From: Miscanthus floridulus
Lineage: Eukaryota; Streptophyta; Magnoliopsida; Poales; Poaceae
Length of the DNA: 64,000 nucleotides
NCBI RefSeq assembly: GCF_019320115.1
Contig: NC_089584.1
Location: 101,976,320-102,040,319 of the forward strand
Direction of reading: 5' to 3'
Positions 57,275-64,000 of this stretch are shown piece after piece (position 1 is the first letter of the stretch; each line of letters starts with the position of its first letter). Under the pieces are notes generated by a model. That model had not been told where the DNA came from and ran no database searches. It worked only from the letters and a program-made list of their open reading frames with translations. A program made the translations under genes and the position numbers.

Positions 57275-58487
57275 ACGTGCAGGTAGCTTCAGGAGTAGGA
57301 GTACATCTCAGCGCCCTTCTCTGCAAGAAACCGAGTGCAACGTGTATCGATTAGCCCGCGCTAATAGTCCTGGCGCTGGCAACGAGTCCGGCCGGAACCA
57401 CACGTGCGACGAAGGTCGCCGGCCGGGCGTCCGGCGGACCGGACCGGGCCAGACCGGATGATGCAATGAACACACGCACGCACGGAAAGAATCTCGCGTC
57501 CTCGCGGTGGGTGTCGTCCTGCACGCCGCACGCATCGGGTGCCCTGCCCCTGCCTGCCTGCCTCGGTGGGCACGAGCTGGCTGGCCTGGCCTTGCCTTAC
57601 CGGACAAGGGGCGACTCGGGGCGGGAGGTTGGTTAGATTAATCCGTCCGCGACCGCGACGCACGGCAGCACGGCCGGTGTCTGCGCGTACGACGCCGCCG
57701 CGCGCGGCCTTCGGGAAAGGCCACCACCCCTCGTGCGGCGTCGCGCGAGAACAGGTGGCGTCGTGGTACGGGCGGATCACAGAGACACGAGCCCCGCGCG
57801 GCGCAGGACGCCGATGCGGATGCGGGTCATGTGTGCGCCGTGCCGTGTCGGGGCACGGGGGCGCGCAGGCGGCATGCACGTGCAGGTAGCTTCAGGAGTA
57901 GGAGTACATCTCAGCGCCCTTCTCTGCAAGAAACCGAGTGCAACGTGTATCGATTAGCCCGCGCTAATAGTCCTGGCGCTGGCATCGAGTCCGCCCGGAA
58001 CCACACGTGCGACGAAGCTCGCCGGCCGGGCGTCCGGCTGGACCGGACCGGGCCAGACCGGATGATGCAATGAACACACGCACGCACGGAAAGAATCTCG
58101 CGTCCTCGCGGTGGGTGTCGTCCTGCACGCCGCACGCATCGGGTGCCCTGCCCCTGCCTGCCTGCCTCGGTGGGCACGAGCTGGCTGGCCTGGCCTGGCC
58201 TTGCCGGACCGGACGGCACGGCACCGGACGAGGGGCGACTCGGGCCGGGAGGTTGGTTAGATTAATCCGTCCGCGACCGCGACGCACGGCAGCACGCCCG
58301 GTGTCTGCGCGTACGACGCCGCCGCGCGCGGCCTTCGGGAAAGGCCACCACCACCCCTCGTGCGACGTCGTGGTACGGGCGGATCACAGAGACACGAGCC
58401 CCGCGCGGCGCAGGACGCCGATGCGGATGCGGGTCATGTGTGCGCCGTGCCGTGTCGGGGCACGGGGGCGCGCAGGCGGCATGCACG
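57275..58487 (+). repeat. Tandem duplication, units of 603 and 610 bp
   Basis: 57275-57877 and 57878-58487 are almost identical. Differences are mainly small indels: extra GGACGGCACGGCACC-type sequence in copy 2 (near 58205) and a lost GCGCGAGAACAGGTG-type segment (near 58365). Both begin ACGTGCAGGTAGCTTCAGG. The frames in them are GC-driven and appear twice because the DNA does. Confidence 0.93.
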
Positions 58488-59557
58488 AGCTCGCAGGCTG
58501 GCGTGCGCGGAGAGGACACGAGGACGTTAGCTGAGGACAGGGCCAAGATGCTGTGGGCTGCTTGCTGGACAGTGGACAGCAAGGGCTCGCCTCAGGCACG
58601 CGTAGGCGCGTAGCAGCAGCAGGTCGGGACTCGGGAGCATGCAAACGTAATCGGCGACGTACCATATTGGAGAGTACGTCGTACTGGAGCCTGGAGGTGG
58701 CTTTAATTTGGTCTCGTACCCGGTACGCAGCAGTACTTTGAGAGCTTTACGCGGTGGCAGTTTGGGGGTTTCCCGCGAGCTTTGTTGGGCAACAGGCTGC
58801 GATTCGGATGGACCGGGAAAAAAAGAGTCGCTGTTGTTTGCTTGTAGTATGTGTGAAAAGAGTACTGCTAGCGCATAAGCTAATGCTGACCTTAAGACTT
58901 TTTGTTCACAACGGTGACCTTGAGACTTGAGTTGTCATTTCAGAGTAGCTTGGCATTTGGCACATAGGGATTTACGTTTTTACAATTTTTACGCTACTGC
59001 GATCTTAACCCAGAGTAAACTATGAATATGATCCGAAGCAGTACAGCATGCGGCAGCAGTTTTCTCTGGCGGCCGACGATTTCCTGTGCTCCGTTTTGGC
59101 TTGGCCAGATGAGCAGCGGGGTAGCTAGCTAATAACGTGTCAGCATGCCGCTAATCTTCGTTACATAAATGTGTTGCTTATTTGGATTACGAACTCCAAA
59201 TCAAAACACTTGATAGTGCGTGTAATCTTGCAAATCGGTTTGAAGTTTGAACCGCGGTATTCCTTACAGTTCAATATAGAATAAGATTTTGTGACATGTA
59301 GACCTCACGAGTCATGTTTATGGTTTTGATAAAACTTGACATGAGTACTGTCATTAGCCTCTTTCAGTCTGAATTCGACTTAGCCACGAACCAAACATAC
59401 TACTTTGGTCAAAATTTGGCACTGCCTAAAGTCCATACCAAATATAACATTTGGACAAAAAATTGGCACTGCCTAAGGCCATAGCTTTTTTTCTTTTTTT
59501 AGGTAGCTTGACACCATTTTTTTTTAAATGTTTGAGGTAGCCTAAGGCCATAGCTAG
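58488..59557. other. Intergenic DNA, nothing recognised
   Basis: GC-rich to about 58700, then AT-rich. TTTGGCACTGCCTAA occurs twice (about 59417 and 59465). Confidence 0.4.
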
Positions 59558-59770
59558 TACACCCTCTGCCTCAAAATAAATTAATTTTTAGAATCACTCT
59601 AAGTCAAACTTTACTAATTGTATAGGAAATATTAACAATATTTATGGCATATAATAAGTATGTTATGAAAATACATTTACTAATTTGGTGTATAAATATG
59701 TGTGCTCTTTTCTATAAATCTGATCTAACTTGAAACAATTTGAGCTAGAACAAGTTTAAAAGTCGATTTA
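59558..59770. mobile_element. Stowaway-like MITE, decayed
   Basis: TACACCCTCTGCCTCAAAAT at the left, with the interior GTCAAACTTTACTAATTG and TTTATGGCATATAATAAGTA typical of the family. The right end is not preserved. Confidence 0.5.
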
Positions 59771-59890
59771 AGTACAGTGTTTGGTGATGCCTCCAAGGAT
59801 ACGAGATGCGCAGCGTGGCAACCAAACATGGTCATAGCATTCTGGTTGGGCTACTTGCTCTAGTACACACATTATGTAGCCCGTGACACG

Positions 59891-59968
59891 GCCCAGTACT
59901 GCTATTGATTTCGTGAGCCCAGTACTGCTATTGATTACGTGAGCCCAGTACTGCTATTGATTTAAAAT
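59891..59968. repeat. Three tandem 26-bp units
   Basis: GCCCAGTACTGCTATTGATT starts at 59891, 59917 and 59943. The short perfect array has no further structure. Confidence 0.9.
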
Positions 59969-60014
59969 ACTGTGCTGATCGCTCGTGGTTGAACACTTGA
60001 ACCTCTATTTCTGC

Positions 60015-60294
60015 CGGTCTCAGTGGAGTCTGATCGTAGTTTCATTTGCATTTAATGAGCTGCCACATAAACATTTTTAATGATGTGGCAAGGCTTTTAA
60101 GAAGAGAGAGAAGAAATGAGTTTCATATTCTTGACGCAAATACCAACTCTATATGAGTCATGGAATTAAATGTCTATGAAACCGTAGAATAAAACTCTCC
60201 ATTGAGAATGAGTGTTTCATCCAAGTTTCATTTTATTCTACGTGATGTGGCAATCTTAGAAACAACGCCATGAAATTCTCCACTGAGACTGGTC
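60015..60294. mobile_element. MITE with GGTCTCAGTGGAG ends
   Basis: CGGTCTCAGTGGAGTCTGA at the left and TTCTCCACTGAGACTGGTC at the right are inverted repeats. The noncoding interior has ATTTAATG and GATGTGGCA blocks. Confidence 0.7.
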
Positions 60295-60740
60295 TAAATA
60301 AAACTATTAATAATACCATTGACGTTAGAGTAGAACATATGATTCATTATTACAGACAAGGAGAGAAAAAATGAAGTTGTATAAATGGAACAATATACTG
60401 ACCGCACAATTTGCGCCAATCCCAATATAGGTAGTTAATTATACTATGGGAACACAGTCAACTTCTAGTTGACTGTTCCAGTACATTTGTAGAACAATCA
60501 GCGCCTAGCTGGTCGCATTTTGGCAGCATTGACTGTATCTTATTCTTACCACGCCTCTTCACAATCTTGTACATCTTCTAGCATTTGTAGAACAATCAGC
60601 GGCTAGCTGAACGTAGTACTACGCATAGCTGCTATATATCACGAGAAACAAAACAATGGGCTCGATGGAACCCCAGAGTTTAGCATTTGGTACTTTCCGC
60701 ATTGGCGGACCACTTATTAAGCTTCCACGGATTACCGTCA
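60295..60740. other. Downstream flank of the TAR gene
   Basis: No gene seen. It should include the TAR 3' UTR (reading leftwards from 60740). Confidence 0.4.
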
Positions 60741-62113
60741 TCACATTGAGCTGGAACCTTTGGGAGCGTCGTCGTACTTCTCGGCATCGACAAGATCTTG
60801 AAGCCTCTCCATGAGCACGTCGAAGTCGTCGTCCGACTTGAGGAGGCTGATCCTCGTGTACCTGCTGCCCGCCTCATATTCGACGCCGGAGCGCGTGATG
60901 ATCTTCGCCTTCAGCAGCGCCTCGTAGCAGTCTTCGTCTTCCTCCCTCTCGCACTTCACCCATGCGTAGGCTGTCCAATTCAATCACCGGCGGTTAGTGC
61001 CGTCAGAGTGAGCTGCATGCGAGCGTTTTCGATATGATCGGATTCCGTTCCAATTTCCAAACGCTCACGGCTCACCTGGGGATGGCTCTCTGACCCGGTT
61101 GAAGTAGGTGCAGTACTGGGGCATGATCTTCTGCAGCGAGATGCGGCGGGACCGCGACACGACGGCGCTGAGCCTGAGCCATCTGCTGCGCATCACGTCG
61201 TGCCCGAAGCCGAAGATGTCGTCCTTGCCGTGCAGGTTGTCCAGCATGAACCTGACGATCCCCAGCATCCGCAGCTGGGTGTCCCGGGACGCGCCCATGT
61301 TGCTGTTCGACAGGTAGTCTAACGCCCTCTGGGCCACCTCGTCATCCCTGATCAGCGCCCATCTGCAGCGTGCAATGCAATGCGCAGGATGAGTTGTGTG
61401 TCACTCTGTCTGCCCATGCACACGTGACGTACATACCCGAATCTGCTGCCAGCATGCCCGGATGGCTTGGAGATGGTGAACATCATGATGTCCTCGTCGG
61501 CGGCCGCAGGGATGTGCGTGAAGTGCGGCCAGTAGTACGCGTGGTCGACGATCGCCGACGCCGAGCTGCAGAGGACGGGCTTGCGGAGCATGGCGTCCGG
61601 GTTGTTAGGCGACGTGACGAACTCGATGAAGCCGTCGGTGGAGTTCGTCCGTGACGCGTTGGTCCACAAGGCCGTGGTTCCGGCCCACCTGTACTCACGG
61701 CCGTCGAACATGGAGGTTTGCAATCTGTATGCCTGCACGGTATATATGGATTCAGCATAAGAAATGACTTGCCTTAATTAGACGGGTGGATGGATGATTG
61801 AAAAGGCTGACCGACCGGGTAATACGGCGCGGCCGCGACCACTCTGGACGGCGGCCTGGCGGCCATGGCGTCCGGGGACAGCGCGTGCACCAGCGCGTTT
61901 ATGAGCTGCAGCGAGCCGCTGGCGAAGACCAGGTGCTTGTCGTCTGCGACGGCGTTGCCCACGGCCCTGTGCAGGCGCCGGATCTGGCGCTCCAGCTCCA
62001 CGGACTGGAACCGGCCGGTGGTGGTGTAGCTCATGCGGTGCCACCCGGAGAACACCACGGCGCTGGCCGCCGCGTGACGCCGCCAGTACGGCTCCAAGAA
62101 CAACGGGTTCCCG
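60741..62113 (-). CDS. Tryptophan aminotransferase-related protein (TAR/alliinase family), 3' exons
   Basis: Members convert tryptophan to indole-3-pyruvate (TAA1/TAR) in auxin synthesis with pyridoxal phosphate. Four exons read on the minus strand: 62113-61816, 61732-61437, 61362-61076 and 60970-60741. All introns have GT/AG ends and phases agree. Together they encode about 369 residues without a stop. Seen: GNPLFLEPYWRRH, GWHRMSYTTTGRFQSVELE, FASGSLQLINAL, AAPYYP/AYRLQTSMF across the first junction, SPNNPDAM, DHAYYWPHFTHI and SKPSGHAGSRFGW with the cofactor-binding Lys, ending KGSSSM. The first exon in view starts inside a codon, so the N-terminal coding exon (perhaps 60-90 residues) lies upstream. 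It is not found before the LTR at 62787. Whether the gene is still whole is therefore unknown. Confidence 0.9.
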
Positions 62114-62786
62114 CTGCCACAAACAACACGACCGTCAGTCAGCACATGCACATGGTTAGCTCCAAAGACCAAACGGCACGCCCGGGGCCCGGGACTGTGA
62201 GCGCTCCGCTCCACTGTGGTTTCATCGATGACGTTTTACCATGCCGACGCTAGCCGTGGATCTACTGGTAATAATTACCTAGCTAATTATTAGCAGAAAC
62301 GGTTTAGTACTGGCAGGAGGAACTAACAGTTTTTCAATTAGCGCAAAAAAGGACTGTAATTTTTGTCCGGTAATTGTGACATGCAAAGATTTCTTTTCTG
62401 CTTCTGCTATGTGTGCGTCAAAGCATCTCCAATAGTTCCGAATAATTTCTTCGCAAAAGCATGGAATTTTCTAACTCATCGAAAAGTATTTGGAGGAATA
62501 AATAAGATCATTTTCAACAGTTCCAATAATTCACAGTTTCAAAAAAATATATAGAAGACAATTTTATATAAAAAATCATATACTATTTCTAAATTATCCT
62601 ATCTATTTTTATATATTTTTTCTCTCCTGTACATTTGCATCATAAACCTTTTTCTACTCTTTATTTTTCTCACGCCCTTCAGATTGGCGGACCGGTATAG
62701 GCGCCTTCCACTCACGAATATATCCGCGCGTTCCATGTTTTTTTTTCCAAATGCCAAAAGATTGGGAGATGGGATTGGAAACTCTT
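62114..62786 (-). other. TAR intron or upstream DNA with a MITE-like segment
   Basis: The acceptor (TTTGTGGCAG) ends at 62114. From about 62420 to 62786 the sequence has GCATCTCCAATAGTTCCGAA at one end and a loose inverse (GGGAGATGGGATTGGAAACT) at the other, like grass 'CATCTCCAACAG' MITEs. No coding exon is seen. Confidence 0.5.
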
Positions 62787-64000
62787 TGAAAGTGTATCTA
62801 GCCCTTTAGTGGGTTTTGGATGATTAAATAACAACGTGATTAAAGGACTAATCCGTTTGCTAAGTGTGGACAGGTAATAGGTTATCTCACAGGTACTTAA
62901 TGAAAGCCAAAATGATGTGTCGTTGTGTAAACAATCTAGTTCAAGCACAAGACAACAATACAAATAGAATTCAAGCAAAGGCTTAATTATTGTAGGATTT
63001 ACATGTACTAGTTGAAAGCAAGCTTGTAAGAATTAATTAATGAGGCATAAGAGATTGCATATGGATTGGTCTCATATTTGAAGCTGGCTAAATTAAAATA
63101 AAAAAGATAACAATACATGAATGGATGATTCAACACAAGATGTGACTTGATGGCTTGAGATGGTGAAGATAGCAAGGAAAGGCTTCGAGGTACTAAGCAA
63201 GGGTGAAGGGCAAGTGATGGCTTGACGGCCGAAGAACCTAGCTAGGGTGGAGAAGGAAGTACTTGCATTTAGTTGAGGTACTAATCAAGCTATGATGTTC
63301 ATGTTTATGTGGAGGATCAAATCACTATTGGAGTGTTTGATGGAAGTGACTTGATACATTTGAGATTATTCAAATTTGATGTATAGAATCAAGTCACATG
63401 CTCAAGATGGCTATACTCAAGTGAAAAGATCAACATCAACATGATAGCACCCTTACTTGATGAAGATTGGAAGGGACGGCATCAATTCTAAAGAGATCAA
63501 CTCAAGTGGTATAAATTCATTTTTCTTTGATCTTGAGTTTAATAGGTATACCGTACTATTAAGAGGGATGCATCATGTTGATAGATAATGTTTCATAAGT
63601 GCTCAAGCCAACCCATATGAGTTTTGAGTATTTGAGCGACAAAAGAGCAAACTTTATCTTTGCTGGTCTGGCAATACCGGACGTGTCCGGTATTTACCCA
63701 GCAGTCCTAAAACTGTTGTTCTCGGGTTGGTTCGTCGAGAGTTCCGACGCAAGTCGGGAGTTCCGACGTCTCGCACTTTAACTGACTGGGAGGGTTCGTT
63801 GTCCTGGTCATACCAGACGTGTCCGATATTCATACCGGACATGTCCGGTATGCATGACCAGAGACCAACGGCTAGTTTTCAAAAGCCTTGAGGGTCGGGA
63901 GTTCCGACATCTCACAAACTTCAACTCAGTTACATGGTTTTCAAAATTGCTGAGGGTCGGGAGTTTTGGCATTCATCGGGAGTTCCGATGCCTCACAACT
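62787..64000 (+). mobile_element. Copia LTR (relative of the SIRE/Maximus-type LTRs), cut by window end
   Basis: TGAAAGTGTATCTAGCCCTTTAGTGGG resembles the copia LTR start seen at 30937, and the order of short conserved blocks (GGTGATTAA-like, AAATGAT, TATACCGTACTATTAAGAGGG) is the same. From 63670 on it has palindromes TACCGGACGTGTCCGGTA and GTCGGGAGTTCCGAC. The element body would lie to the right. Confidence 0.75.

Noticed and set aside
57308..58665. Repeated open frames that look like a duplicated gene
   Set aside because: They recur only because the DNA is duplicated; indels between the copies are not multiples of three in a consistent frame, and both strands are open.
59891..59968. CRISPR-like short repeats
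   Set aside because: Three direct 26-bp units without spacers in a plant genome: a simple tandem repeat.
62114..62254. Start of the TAR gene at the non-ATG frame beginning near 62214
   Set aside because: The frame begins with GTG and runs through the splice acceptor at 62114; family proteins need coding sequence before GNPLF that is not encoded here.

Overview
The window is nuclear DNA of a grass, most likely an Andropogoneae species (sugarcane, Miscanthus or sorghum group). Three things suggest this: an intronless BRI1 gene of the grass type with a GC-rich 5' half; a tryptophan-aminotransferase-related (TAR) gene with grass-like exons; and a heavy load of grass LTR retrotransposons, Stowaway, Tourist and hAT MITEs and one tRNA-type SINE. 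The exact species is inference.

Layout. 1-3375: AT-rich intergenic DNA, then the GC- and CT-rich BRI1 promoter and leader, with a four-codon uORF just before the start codon. 3376-6732 (+): BRI1, the brassinosteroid receptor kinase, intact. 6733-10738: downstream DNA with a Stowaway-like MITE, a run of 28 C, and two Tourist-like MITEs joined head to tail. 10739-36291 (-): a 25.5-kb nest. Its host is a Tekay-type (chromodomain) Ty3/gypsy element. Inside it lie a solo LTR (14911-16129), an 11.1-kb SIRE/Maximus-type Ty1/copia element in the reverse transcriptase (18966-30098), a solo LTR of the same copia family in opposite orientation in the gag region (30937-32476), and a truncated foreign LTR (33709-34078). 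37679-46776 (+): a Tat-lineage Ty3/gypsy element with a perfect 5-bp target duplication, lacking its integrase core and carrying another nested solo LTR. 46782-60740: no recognisable protein gene; it holds a nonautonomous hAT element, nested MITEs, a SINE and a 603-bp tandem duplication. 60741-62113 (-): four 3' exons of the TAR gene (auxin biosynthesis family). The first coding exon is not in view and a copia LTR (62787 onward) lies on that side.

Only BRI1 and the TAR gene look like functional host genes. One senses brassinosteroids, the other belongs to the indole-3-pyruvate auxin pathway. From memory, rice has TAR-like loci close to BRI1 on chromosome 1, so the pair is probably an old syntenic neighbourhood expanded here by retrotransposons.

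The most interesting signal is in the copia family. Its LTRs carry an array of GACCGGAC / GTCCGGTC half-sites just before the TATA box. The same kind of array, again followed by a TATA-like box, recurs inside the element upstream of its third (envelope-like) ORF, so that ORF may have its own promoter. The ORF itself stays in one frame for 2.4 kb and is broken only by nonsense codons, nearly all TAG.
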